From: Brachyspira suanatina
Lineage (GTDB): Bacteria > Spirochaetota > Brachyspiria > Brachyspirales > Brachyspiraceae
Assembly: GCF_001049755.1 (NCBI RefSeq)
Contig: NZ_CVLB01000001.1
Location: 186,001 to 250,000 of the forward strand
Direction: 5' to 3'
DNA length: 64,000 bases
Part shown: positions 39,370 through 47,969 of the stretch, piece by piece
Position numbering within the stretch: position 1 is the first letter of the stretch
Layout of the letters: every line of letters starts with the position of its first letter
The notes under the pieces: model-generated
Database searches by the model: none
Seen by the model: only the letters and a program-made list of their open reading frames with translations
What the model was told of the DNA's origin: nothing
Made by a program: the position numbers and the translations under genes

Positions 39370-40344
39370 ATGGCATTAAAAGAAATATTAGAATCTATTA
39401 GACATCCTCATAGAGTTACTTTTGAAAAGAAGGATTTAACTCCTACTTATGGTAAATTTATAGCTCAGCCTTTTGAGAGAGGATATGCGGTAACAGTTGG
39501 TAATGCTTTAAGAAGAGTACTATTATCTTCTATACCTGGTTATGCTATCACTACTATAAAAATTGATGGTGTTAGCAATGAATTTGAAAATGTTCCTGGA
39601 ATGAAAGAGGACACAATCGTTATGATTATGCACCTTAAAAATGTAGTAGTTTCTCTTCCTCCTCATATGGATACTAAAACTATTCATATGAAAAAAGAAG
39701 GTCCATGTGTTATCACTGCTGGAGATTTAGTGGCTGATGATACTGAAGCTCAAGTGCATAATCCTGACTATTATATAGCTACAATCGCTGAGGGATATAC
39801 TTTTGAGATGGATATTCAAATTGAAGGCGGATACAGCTATGTACCTGCTGAAATGAATATTGAATTATTAGAAGATATTAATGCTATAGCTATAGATGCT
39901 ATTTATTCTCCTATTGTAAGTGTAAAATATAATGTTGATCCTATCAGAGTGGGTCAGCGTATAGATTATGGTAAACTTACTCTTGAGATAGAAACTAAGG
40001 GTAATATAGCTCCTGATAAGGCTTTATCCCAAGCTGCTAAAATTTTAAGAGATAATTTAAAGCATTTTATGGATCCTGAAGAGGCTAATGGAGATGATGA
40101 AAAAATAGAAGAAACTCCTAAAGATTCTGTGCTTGATTCTCTTAAAGGTAAACATATTGAAGAGGTAGAATTCTCTGTTAGAACTGCTAATTTCTTAATG
40201 GCTTCTGATCTTAAAACTTTAGATAAAGTTGCAGTAAAAACTGATGCTGATTTATTAAGATTAATCGGTGCTAATGAAATGATCATCGAAGAAATTAAGG
40301 AAAAGCTAGCTGAGTATAATGCTCATCTTGGTATGAGAGGATAA
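39370..40344 (+). CDS. rpoA: RNA polymerase alpha subunit
   Basis: 324 residues. The N-terminal domain has YGKFIAQPFERGYAVTVGNALRRVLLSSIPGYA (dimerisation and beta contacts). A short acidic linker (about 235-250) leads to the C-terminal DNA-binding domain with VRTANFLMASDLKTLDKVAVKTDADLLRLIGAN. Confidence 0.97.
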   Translation: MALKEILESIRHPHRVTFEKKDLTPTYGKFIAQPFERGYAVTVGNALRRVLLSSIPGYAITTIKIDGVSNEFENVPGMKEDTIVMIMHLKNVVVSLPPHMDTKTIHMKKEGPCVITAGDLVADDTEAQVHNPDYYIATIAEGYTFEMDIQIEGGYSYVPAEMNIELLEDINAIAIDAIYSPIVSVKYNVDPIRVGQRIDYGKLTLEIETKGNIAPDKALSQAAKILRDNLKHFMDPEEANGDDEKIEETPKDSVLDSLKGKHIEEVEFSVRTANFLMASDLKTLDKVAVKTDADLLRLIGANEMIIEEIKEKLAEYNAHLGMRG

Positions 40345-40385
40345 GAGAATAATATAAAAGTTAATAAACTTTCAAGGATAGTAAA

Positions 40386-40772
40386 ATGAGACATAGAGTT
40401 ACAGTAAAAAAATTTAATAGAACAAGTGCACATAAAAAAGCTATGCTTTCTAATATGCTTACTTCTCTTTTCAAATATGAAAAAATAGAGACTACTAAAG
40501 AAAAAGGTAGAGCTATTAAGCAATTAGCTGATAAAACAATATATAAAGCTAAAGTTGATAATGTTCATAATAGAAGAACTATAGCAAAGTATATTAAAGA
40601 TAAAGATGTACTTGCTAAACTTTTTAAAGATATAGCTCCTAGATATGCTGGTAAAAACGGCGGTTATGTAAGAAAAATTTTATCATACAAGAGATTCGGT
40701 GATGCTGCTGACATGTGTGTTGTTATGCTTTGCGAATCTGACAGCAGTTCTGCTAAAACTGAAAATAAATAA
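40386..40772 (+). CDS. rplQ: 50S ribosomal protein L17
   Basis: 128 residues. MRHRVTVKKFNRTSAHKKAMLSNMLTSLF start and GGYVRKILSYKRFGDAADM. Last gene of the superoperon. Confidence 0.96.
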   Translation: MRHRVTVKKFNRTSAHKKAMLSNMLTSLFKYEKIETTKEKGRAIKQLADKTIYKAKVDNVHNRRTIAKYIKDKDVLAKLFKDIAPRYAGKNGGYVRKILSYKRFGDAADMCVVMLCESDSSSAKTENK

Positions 40773-40839
40773 ATTAAAAATAAATTAAATCAAGTTTATA
40801 AATCTAATATAAGCTAATTAAGATAAATATTATCATGTA

Positions 40840-40863
40840 GTTATAGCGAGTATTCGCTATAAC
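40840..40863 (+). terminator. Hairpin before rho
   Basis: Perfect 9-bp stem GTTATAGCG/CGCTATAAC with a 6-nt loop, followed by a T-rich stretch. It may end ribosomal transcription or attenuate rho. Confidence 0.55.
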
Positions 40864-40896
40864 TTGTTATGATTATTATTTATCGGAGGAATTATT

Positions 40897-42396
40897 ATGC
40901 CTTTTCCAACTAAAAAACGTGTGAAAGTATCTAATGAAAATGAGGAAATTGAAGTATCACCTGCACAGCCAAAAAAAGTTGTTAGAAAAAAGGTTGTAAA
41001 GCAGGTTATTGCAGAAGCTAATGAAGAAAATACAAATAATTCAGAAATTGTACAGGAAAAAGATGAATTTGATAAAGAAATAGAAAATAATGATGAAGTA
41101 AAAGAAATAAAAAGACCTCATGATATACTTTATATTAGTAAATTAAGTGTTTTAACTTTTGAGGAATTATTAGAATTTGCTGAGTCTTATGGTATAAAGA
41201 AAGACACTAGTAATAATATAAGACGTCAGGAACTTATGCATGCTATATTAAAGGCACAGATTGCTCTAGAGGGAAAAATAGTTGCTGAAGGCACTTTAGA
41301 AACTTTACAAGATGGTTTTGGTTTTTTACGTTCTAAAAATAGCAATTATTTGGTTGGACCTGATGATATATATATTTCTCCTGCTCAAATAAGACTTTTT
41401 GGACTGAGAACTGGTGATTTAATTACAGGAGAAGTGAGACCTCCTAAAGATAATGCAGGAGAGAAATTTTTTGCTTTACTTAGAATAGAAACTGTTAATG
41501 GTGAGGAACCTAATAATCTATATAAAAGACCTCATTTTGATAAATTAACTCCTATTTTCCCTAATGAACGTATAGATTTGGAGTTCGCTCCTAATAAAAT
41601 CTCTACTCGTATCATCAATCTTGTTTCACCTATAGGTAAAGGTCAAAGAGGATTAATCGTTGCACCTCCTAAAGCTGGTAAAACTATGATGCTTCAGGAA
41701 ATTGCTAATGCTATATGTAAAAATTATCCTGATATTAAACTTTTCATTCTTCTTATAGATGAACGTCCTGAAGAAGTTACCGATATGAAAAGACAAGTAC
41801 CTGAAGCTGAAGTTATAGCTTCTACTTTTGATGAAACTCCTGATAAACATTGTCAGGTTTCTGAAATGGTATTAGAAAAAGCTAAGAGATTAGTTGAAAA
41901 TAAACATGATGTTGTTATTATATTAGACTCTATTACTAGACTTTCAAGAGCCTACAACTTAGTAGTTCCTGCAAGCGGTAAGGTATTAACAGGCGGTGTT
42001 GATTCCAATGCTTTGCATAAACCAAAAAGATTCTTTGGTGCTGCTCGTAATATAGAAGAGGGTGGATCTCTTACTATTATTGCTTCTGCTTTAGTTGATA
42101 CAGGAAGTAAGATGGATGATTATATTTATGAGGAGTTCAAAGGCACTGGTAATATGGAGCTTCATTTAGATAGAAAACTTGCTAATAGAAGACTTTTCCC
42201 TGCTATTGATATTGATTCTTCTTCTACTAGAAGAGAGGATTTACTTCTTACTGAAGAAGAAAAAAATAAAATGTGGGCATTGAGAAAATATATGCAGTCT
42301 CAAGGTATAGATGAAGATCAATTAATAGAAACTGTTGTTGATAAAATGAATTCTACTAAAGATAATGCAGAATTTTTAAAATTATTAAATTCATAA
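40897..42396 (+). CDS. rho: Transcription termination factor Rho
   Basis: 499 residues, about 80 longer than E. coli Rho. The extra N-terminal segment (1-75) is charged and low complexity. It continues with the Rho_N helical domain, the cold-shock RNA-binding domain ([12 protein letters not shown]), Walker A at [23 protein letters not shown] (Walker B/Q-loop) and [16 protein letters not shown]. It is a hexameric RNA helicase. A GGAGG ribosome site precedes the ATG. Confidence 0.97.
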   Translation: MPFPTKKRVKVSNENEEIEVSPAQPKKVVRKKVVKQVIAEANEENTNNSEIVQEKDEFDKEIENNDEVKEIKRPHDILYISKLSVLTFEELLEFAESYGIKKDTSNNIRRQELMHAILKAQIALEGKIVAEGTLETLQDGFGFLRSKNSNYLVGPDDIYISPAQIRLFGLRTGDLITGEVRPPKDNAGEKFFALLRIETVNGEEPNNLYKRPHFDKLTPIFPNERIDLEFAPNKISTRIINLVSPIGKGQRGLIVAPPKAGKTMMLQEIANAICKNYPDIKLFILLIDERPEEVTDMKRQVPEAEVIASTFDETPDKHCQVSEMVLEKAKRLVENKHDVVIILDSITRLSRAYNLVVPASGKVLTGGVDSNALHKPKRFFGAARNIEEGGSLTIIASALVDTGSKMDDYIYEEFKGTGNMELHLDRKLANRRLFPAIDIDSSSTRREDLLLTEEEKNKMWALRKYMQSQGIDEDQLIETVVDKMNSTKDNAEFLKLLNS

Positions 42397-42420
42397 ATTA
42401 TTTTTTAGGATTTTATCAAT

Positions 42421-43002
42421 ATGCCAAAGAACTCTGAAGATGAAGAAAGAAGATTATTTGAATTCTATTTGGAGCATGGATATCTTCCTGATGAGTTTAA
42501 TAATAAAAAAGAAAATATAAAAAAAGAATTTAATAAAGATAAAGTTCATAAAGAAAATAATATTAATAAAGAAATTCAAATTGATTATAAAGAAGAATTA
42601 GCCTACACAAAAGAAGATGAAGAAATGTTTTTAAGTGCAATTGAGAATCTCGATTGCACTAATCATTCTAAAAAATCAATTCATGACAGAAGAGTTAATA
42701 CTAAATTCAAGCCTAATATAAAAAATGCTATTCCAAAAGATAGATTAGATCTGCATGGACTTACAAGTGAAAGAGCTTTAATAGAAATTAAACATTTTAT
42801 TTATGAATGCAAAAAAAATAAAATAAGCCCAATACTAATAATACATGGTAAAGGTTTCGGAAGTGAGAATAGAATACCTGTTTTAAAAAATCTAGTTGAA
42901 TATTATTTAGCTACAGAAGGAAAAAATTATATAAAATTTTCTTCTGATGCTCCTATAAATCTTGGAGGAAGTGGTGCTAAAATAATTTATTTGGATATAT
43001 AA
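42421..43002 (+). CDS. Smr-domain protein
   Basis: 193 residues. The N-terminal half is charged and probably disordered. The C-terminal ~85 residues form an Smr domain: RLDLHGLTSERALIEI (LDxHG), ILIIHGKGFGSE (HGxG) and the late GGSGAKIIYL. Stand-alone Smr proteins nick RNA or DNA; E. coli SmrB rescues stalled ribosomes by cutting mRNA. It lies 24 nt after rho and may be co-transcribed. Confidence 0.85.
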   Translation: MPKNSEDEERRLFEFYLEHGYLPDEFNNKKENIKKEFNKDKVHKENNINKEIQIDYKEELAYTKEDEEMFLSAIENLDCTNHSKKSIHDRRVNTKFKPNIKNAIPKDRLDLHGLTSERALIEIKHFIYECKKNKISPILIIHGKGFGSENRIPVLKNLVEYYLATEGKNYIKFSSDAPINLGGSGAKIIYLDI

Positions 43003-43010
43003 TATTTTAT

Positions 43011-43352
43011 TTGTTGACTTATTTTAAATCCCCCCTATATGTTTTTTGTTTAATTTAGAATATTTAATTAATTTTCTTTTTCTAGTTTATTTTGAAATTA
43101 TAACTGCCCACCCAAAGTTTAATTATATTTTTATCTTATCACCGAACGCAGAACAAAGTTATGAATATAGATGTATTAATAATAGCAAATTAATAATGTA
43201 TAAAGTTTAATCAACCGTGCGTTAAATATATTTTTAAATTTAAAAACAAATTGTGTGGGTTTTCATTTTCTAAATAAATTAAAAATACAAATTGATTTTT
43301 ATATTAAGAGTAAAATCATTAAAGAATAAAGAGCGGGGGAATGTGAGTGAAT
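43011..43352. repeat. Dispersed imperfect-palindrome repeat, copy 3 (full, ~342 bp)
   Basis: Same plan and length as the 13341-13682 copy: CCCCCC left arm and GCGGGGG right arm, an inner TGCCCACCCAAAGTTTAAT (43104-43122) that is the reverse complement of the right inner arm of copy 2, and an ACCGAACG/ACCGTGCG core pair. It fills the gap between the converging Smr and GHKL genes and could act as a bidirectional terminator. Confidence 0.75.
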
Positions 43353-43361
43353 TTTAAAACT

Positions 43362-44171
43362 TTAATATTTATTATATACCACAAGAGAGAATTGTTTTTT
43401 GATAGGAAGTATTAATTTTGAATGAGTTTTATGATTTTCATCGTATATTTGTAAATGATTATGCGGTTCTAAAGTTTGATTAAATAATCTTAAATCGCAT
43501 AATGCAAGTCCGAATCCTGCACTTTCTGTATTATCTAATTGCTCCATAAAAAATTTTTCTACTAAATTATTTTTATAATATTCTTTAAAAGTTAATCTCT
43601 TAGAGTCTATTCTTGTTCTGCTTATCATTGTAAGAGGAGCATCATTTATTATTTCAAATTCTATATTATTTTTATTAAATCTCACTACTAATGTTATGGT
43701 AAGTTTGCTATTGCATAATAATAATTTTGAGTATTTATTTTCATCAATTTCAATATTATTGTCAATATCTTTTATAAGTTTATTTTCTAATTTTATAAAT
43801 TCTTTTAATTGTTTTATAGTTTCTTCATCTTTTAATATATTAGAATATTCACTCATTATATCATAATCATTGAAATATTCTTCATTTTTTATTTTTTCTA
43901 TAAAATCTGGAAATTTTTCTATTAAAGTATTAATTGTAATAGTATGAAGATATCTAGCTTTTATAGCATTTGAGATAAGCTCCATTATAATATAATGTGC
44001 ATCATTTGTATATTTACTTATATTATACTTTTTTAATATTTCTTCTAAAATGAAATTTATCCTTTGTTTAGAAGAATTATCAAGCCAAGTAATATTAAAT
44101 TTAATAGGTTCTTTTTTATGGTTTTTAATATATTTTTTTATTTCTTCTATATCAGTTTTGGAATCTATCAT
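43362..44171 (-). CDS. GHKL (histidine-kinase-type) ATPase-like protein
   Basis: 269 residues. IIMELISNAIKA (about 67-78) resembles the N-box. FEIINDAPLT resembles the G1 region (usual DNG replaced by NDA). ESAGFGLALCDLRL resembles the G2 glycine box. No dimerisation/phosphoacceptor His domain, sensor or membrane segment is seen. It may be an anti-sigma/SpoIIAB-like kinase or a degenerate ATP-binding regulator. It overlaps the end of lpxB by 4 nt, so it belongs to the fabZ-lpxA-lpxB operon. Confidence 0.65.
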   Translation of the reverse strand: MIDSKTDIEEIKKYIKNHKKEPIKFNITWLDNSSKQRINFILEEILKKYNISKYTNDAHYIIMELISNAIKARYLHTITINTLIEKFPDFIEKIKNEEYFNDYDIMSEYSNILKDEETIKQLKEFIKLENKLIKDIDNNIEIDENKYSKLLLCNSKLTITLVVRFNKNNIEFEIINDAPLTMISRTRIDSKRLTFKEYYKNNLVEKFFMEQLDNTESAGFGLALCDLRLFNQTLEPHNHLQIYDENHKTHSKLILPIKKQFSLVVYNKY

Positions 44172-45298
44172 GAATTTATAATCTCTTTTGCTATACGTTC
44201 TAGCACATTTTTTTCACCCAAAGTTTCTCTTACTCTAAGCAAATTATTACTAACTTTTTTGTAGTATTCTTTATCAGTTAAATATTTTATAATATGACTT
44301 GTAATAGCATTTGGATTGCAGTCATTTTGTAAAAGCTCGGGTGCAGCTTCTTCATTAAGTAAAACATTAGGCATACCAACATATTTTATATTTGTAAGCA
44401 GTTTACCAAGAAAAAAAGTTATGTATGATATTTTATAACATATAACCATAGGTTTTCCATAGCATGCTGCTAAAAGGCTAGCAGTACCGCTTGACATTAT
44501 TAATGCATCAGAATAAGAATAAACATAATCTTTATCATCACCGCATAATAAAGAATATGAAACATTTTCTAATAAATTTTTATAATTATCTAGAATTTTT
44601 TCTATAGGTTCTTTATATTCAGGATATGCTATAGGTATTACAAATCTTATATTTGAAGAAAGCATATCATTGAGCATCTTCATAGATTTTATAAATACAG
44701 GAGCTAATTTTTTTATTTCTTGATTTCTGCTTCCAAACAAAACTCCAACAGTATATTCTTTTTTAGGCATATTTAATTCAGGAACATTTTTATTATAGTC
44801 CAAATCGGCAAATGGATGTCCGCTATAAATAACATCACATCCAAATTTTTTATATACTTCATAATCAAATAGAAAAGGAGTAATTATTTTTTTTGCAGAA
44901 AGGAGTCTTTTAGCATTCCAAGCCCCCCATATACCAACATGCGGGGGAAAATAATACATATATGGTATATTATTAGCTTTACAATATTTTGCTAATAGTA
45001 AGTTTACACCTTGATTATCTACAAGAAGCATAATATCAACTTTATTGTTTTTTAAATATTCTTTTAATCTGTTAAAAGCACCAAGATTTTTGAATGCTAC
45101 TTTAGGATTAGCTCCTTCAAATATGCCTATAGTTGATAAAGTAGACATATCTGACAATATATTTACATTAGCTTTTTGCATTTCAACACCGCCAAATCCA
45201 TCTAATATGATGTTAGGATCTAACTCTTTTATTTTTCTTGCTAATAAGGCACCTTGAATGTCGCCTGAAACTTCTCCTGTGGCTATAAATATTCTCAT
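44168..45298 (-). CDS. lpxB: Lipid-A-disaccharide synthase
   Basis: 376 residues, GT-B glycosyltransferase of family 19. ATGEVSGDIQGALLARK start, VDNQGVNL, YFPPHVGIWGAW (the conserved P.vWAW area) and SSGTASLLAACYGKPMVICYK in the C-terminal domain. It condenses UDP-diacylglucosamine with lipid X on the inner membrane. It implies that this spirochaete makes lipid A. Confidence 0.95.
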   Translation of the reverse strand: MRIFIATGEVSGDIQGALLARKIKELDPNIILDGFGGVEMQKANVNILSDMSTLSTIGIFEGANPKVAFKNLGAFNRLKEYLKNNKVDIMLLVDNQGVNLLLAKYCKANNIPYMYYFPPHVGIWGAWNAKRLLSAKKIITPFLFDYEVYKKFGCDVIYSGHPFADLDYNKNVPELNMPKKEYTVGVLFGSRNQEIKKLAPVFIKSMKMLNDMLSSNIRFVIPIAYPEYKEPIEKILDNYKNLLENVSYSLLCGDDKDYVYSYSDALIMSSGTASLLAACYGKPMVICYKISYITFFLGKLLTNIKYVGMPNVLLNEEAAPELLQNDCNPNAITSHIIKYLTDKEYYKKVSNNLLRVRETLGEKNVLERIAKEIINS

Positions 45299-45313
45299 AA
45301 TTTATTTTATTTA

Positions 45314-46108
45314 TTAAACAGTTTTTCTAGGAGTTATTCCTCTTCTAGCTTTGGATATAAACTCTACAATATCTCTAGCTATTGGATTTAAAGAAGTATC
45401 GTTTAAATATGTATCTAAAAATTCTTGTTTTGTTTTATTCCAATTGAACCACATATCATAAGCCTTTTCAGCTTGGGAAATTTGCTCTGAAGTAAATCCA
45501 GCTCTTCTCATACCTACTAAATTAAGCTTATATATAATTGCTTCACCTGCATGAGCAGTTAATGCAAATGGAAGTATATCCCTTCCTACGGCAGACATAC
45601 CGCTTATCATAGCATACTGACCTATAGCACAGAACTGATGTACTACACAATTTCCAGATATGAATGCCCCTTTTTCAACTCTTACATGTCCTGCTACTAA
45701 AGCACCGTTACATATTATAACATTATCATTTATTTCACAGTCATGAGCGACATGCCCAGTAGCCATTATATAGCAGTTATTTTTTATGATAGTTTTAGCA
45801 TTTTCTTTAGATGCTCTATGAAGATTGGCAAATTCTCTAATTTCATTTCCATCACCTATTTCAAGGAAACTCACTGTTTTTCTATCAAAATGTATATCTT
45901 GAGGAAGATTTCCTATAACAGCATGATCATGTATTATATTATTTTTACCTATTGTTGTATATTCTTTTATTACAGAATGTGCTCCGATAGTTGTATTTTC
46001 TCCTATACTAACTTCACCTTCTATAATAGCATAAGGTCCAATTTCTGCATTATCTGCTATTTTGGCAGAATCAGAAATTATAGCAGTTGGATGTATATTA
46101 TTTGACAT
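45314..46108 (-). CDS. lpxA: UDP-N-acetylglucosamine acyltransferase
   Basis: 264 residues of left-handed beta-helix hexapeptide repeats (IGENTTIGAHSVI, IGKNNIIHDHAVIG). The catalytic His is in the MATGHVAHDCEI segment. It ends with a C-terminal helical domain. First step of lipid A synthesis. It lies 15 nt from lpxB. Confidence 0.96.
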   Translation of the reverse strand: MSNNIHPTAIISDSAKIADNAEIGPYAIIEGEVSIGENTTIGAHSVIKEYTTIGKNNIIHDHAVIGNLPQDIHFDRKTVSFLEIGDGNEIREFANLHRASKENAKTIIKNNCYIMATGHVAHDCEINDNVIICNGALVAGHVRVEKGAFISGNCVVHQFCAIGQYAMISGMSAVGRDILPFALTAHAGEAIIYKLNLVGMRRAGFTSEQISQAEKAYDMWFNWNKTKQEFLDTYLNDTSLNPIARDIVEFISKARRGITPRKTV

Positions 46109-46135
46109 TTACTTTCCTTATTTTATTTAAGCTAA

Positions 46136-46600
46136 TTATTTATCTATTTTCATAGCTTCTTTATCAACTAAAAATAAACCTAAATCACCAGAGCAAGCTA
46201 ATTTATCATTAACTTTTACTTCCCCATGAGTTTTAAGTAGATTATTACTGAATGCTTCAACAGTAACAAACATATCCATAACATCTCCAGGTATTACAGG
46301 ATTTTTAAACTTAACATTATCTATTTTAGCAAAGAACATGAATTTTTTATCATATTCATCAGGCTTTAAAATTTTTGTATAGCAATAAATACCAGAAGTC
46401 TGAGCTAATGCTTCAATCATTAAAACACCAGGCATAATAGGACTTTCTGGAAAATGTCCTGTAAATTGAGGTTCATTAAAAGTTACATTTTTTATTGCAT
46501 GTATTTTTCCTTCTTCAACGCTTTCTACTCTATCAACTAGTAAGAAAGGGTATCTATGAGGTAATAATTCCATTATTTTATTTATATTAATTTTTTCCAT
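46136..46600 (-). CDS. fabZ: 3-hydroxyacyl-ACP dehydratase FabZ
   Basis: 154 residues, hotdog fold. LLPHRYPFLLVDRV start and the active-site segment FTGHFPESPIMPGVLMIEALAQ with catalytic His and Glu. Leads the operon fabZ-lpxA-lpxB-GHKL, a common pairing that supplies and uses hydroxyacyl-ACP. Confidence 0.96.
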   Translation of the reverse strand: MEKININKIMELLPHRYPFLLVDRVESVEEGKIHAIKNVTFNEPQFTGHFPESPIMPGVLMIEALAQTSGIYCYTKILKPDEYDKKFMFFAKIDNVKFKNPVIPGDVMDMFVTVEAFSNNLLKTHGEVKVNDKLACSGDLGLFLVDKEAMKIDK

Positions 46601-46651
46601 TTTCTAATTAATCCTTAAATTAAGTATTAAAAGTATATTATATAGAATTTT

Positions 46652-46679
46652 ATTATATCATATAATAGTAAAGTTACAA
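46652..46679 (-). promoter_or_regulatory. Promoter of fabZ-lpxA-lpxB
   Basis: TTGTAA, 16 nt, TATAAT on the minus strand. Confidence 0.5.
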
Positions 46680-46889
46680 GCATAAAAATAAGTTTAAAAT
46701 CTTAATGGATATAGTTTTATGTATTTAAAATAAAAAATGATTCTAAATTATAAGAATACCTTATAAAAGATCATTTTAATGTACTTTTAATCTAGCTTTC
46801 CTATATCACAATAAAAAATCTTTTCATTACTACTGGCTATAAAAATATTATAACTTTAGTTATAATATTTTTGTCATTTATATCTTTAT

Positions 46890-47466
46890 CTCTCAATTTT
46901 TCAGTATAAAAGTATTTAATATCGTTCATATTTTCGTATATTTTTCATACAATAGTCTTTTATATTCATTATCATTTATTAAATCATTTTTATTTATATC
47001 AAATAATTCTATAAAAGATTTAATATATTATATTGAATCTTTTTATTCCGTACTTTTGTATTATTTAGTAGCAAGTGAATCAGCTTATTTTTATCTAAAA
47101 CAGGATATGAACCTAGACTTTCTTATGAATTTTAATTTATAAAACATTTTATTATGCTTCCTAACATGTGTTAATTCATGTTCAATTGCAAATGGAAAAC
47201 ATTTCTGATCTTCAAATGTATCGTATACAAATATTGTTTTATAATATAATAAATCTGTTCCGCATACAGGCATGGATCTAAAAATACATGGTATAAATTA
47301 TTTAGTTCCATATCAATTTTTGATGAAAAATAATTTGATGGATTAGAAGCATCTTTAAAAGTAGCTTTTATTATATTGTCTTTTGTTTATTCTTTATTAG
47401 AAGTTATTAAATCATTTTGAGATAATAAATTTTTTATTTTTCTATTTCTAAATCTAAATAATTCAT
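46890..47466 (-). pseudogene. Remnant of a zinc metallopeptidase gene
   Basis: Fragments in several reverse frames look coding but are broken by stops and shifts. The longest, 47273-47091, contains FAIEHELTHVRKHN, an HExxH zinc site followed by a charged stretch as in M56/M48-type peptidases. Upstream fragments include NPSNYFSSKIDMELNNLY; a downstream one includes NDLINDNEYKRLLYEKY. At least two stops and two frameshifts separate them. It opens the decayed border of the accessory island. Confidence 0.5.
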
Positions 47467-47673
47467 TTTTATATTTTTTTATTAATTAATATTTACTCTT
47501 ATTATATTTTATCAAAATTTATATATGTTTAGTAAATAAATATAAATCTAATCCTATTTATACATAGTATTATAAAATTCAACATTAACTATATGGGTAA
47601 CATCAATACTTTATTTTAAATAAAATATAATCTCGTTTTCCTACATTACCAATAAAAAAATCTCGCCAAAATG

Positions 47674-47710
47674 TGCTGACAACTAAAGTTATCAGCACCT
47701 CAATTTTTTA
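47674..47710 (+). terminator. Hairpin with T-tract (terminator or small RNA end)
   Basis: GTGCTGACAAC pairs with GTTATCAGCAC (one mismatch in 11) over a 4-nt loop, followed by CTCAATTTTTT. It occurs once; it is not a CRISPR array. Confidence 0.5.
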
Positions 47711-47910
47711 TAGTAGAATTGCACATACTGAGTAGGGTATCGAGAAAGCTTTTTTAAGACTTTATAAACTCTTCACATTAATATGTATTTTACATCTTAA
47801 TGTCAAAGAACTTGTTCTCAGTATAATACATTTTTTTGTTTTGCAAATTATATTGTATGTTTATATTAAATAAAAATTCTTCTAAAATTGTATATTTATA
47901 ATGTATATTA

Positions 47911-47938
47911 TTGATTTTATAATTTTTATTTATATACT
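47911..47938 (+). promoter_or_regulatory. Promoter of the dual-HEPN gene
   Basis: TTGATT, 16 nt, TATACT, about 32 nt before the ATG at 47970. Confidence 0.45.
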
Positions 47939-47969
47939 AAAATTATTATATGTAAATTGTGGAGATAAT

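Larger units (their letters stand above)
47467..47969. other. Intergenic border of the accessory island
   Basis: AT-rich, with no open frame. It contains a hairpin with T-tract at 47674-47710, a second inverted pair (ACATTAA/TTAATGT, about 47777-47806) and, at the end, a promoter-like TTGATT-16-TATACT (47911-47938) plus GGAGA before the ATG at 47970. Confidence 0.4.

Noticed and set aside
47091-47273. Intact 60-residue metalloprotease-like gene
   Set aside because: The HELTH site is only a fragment; flanking coding-like sequence continues in other frames with stops, so it is a remnant.
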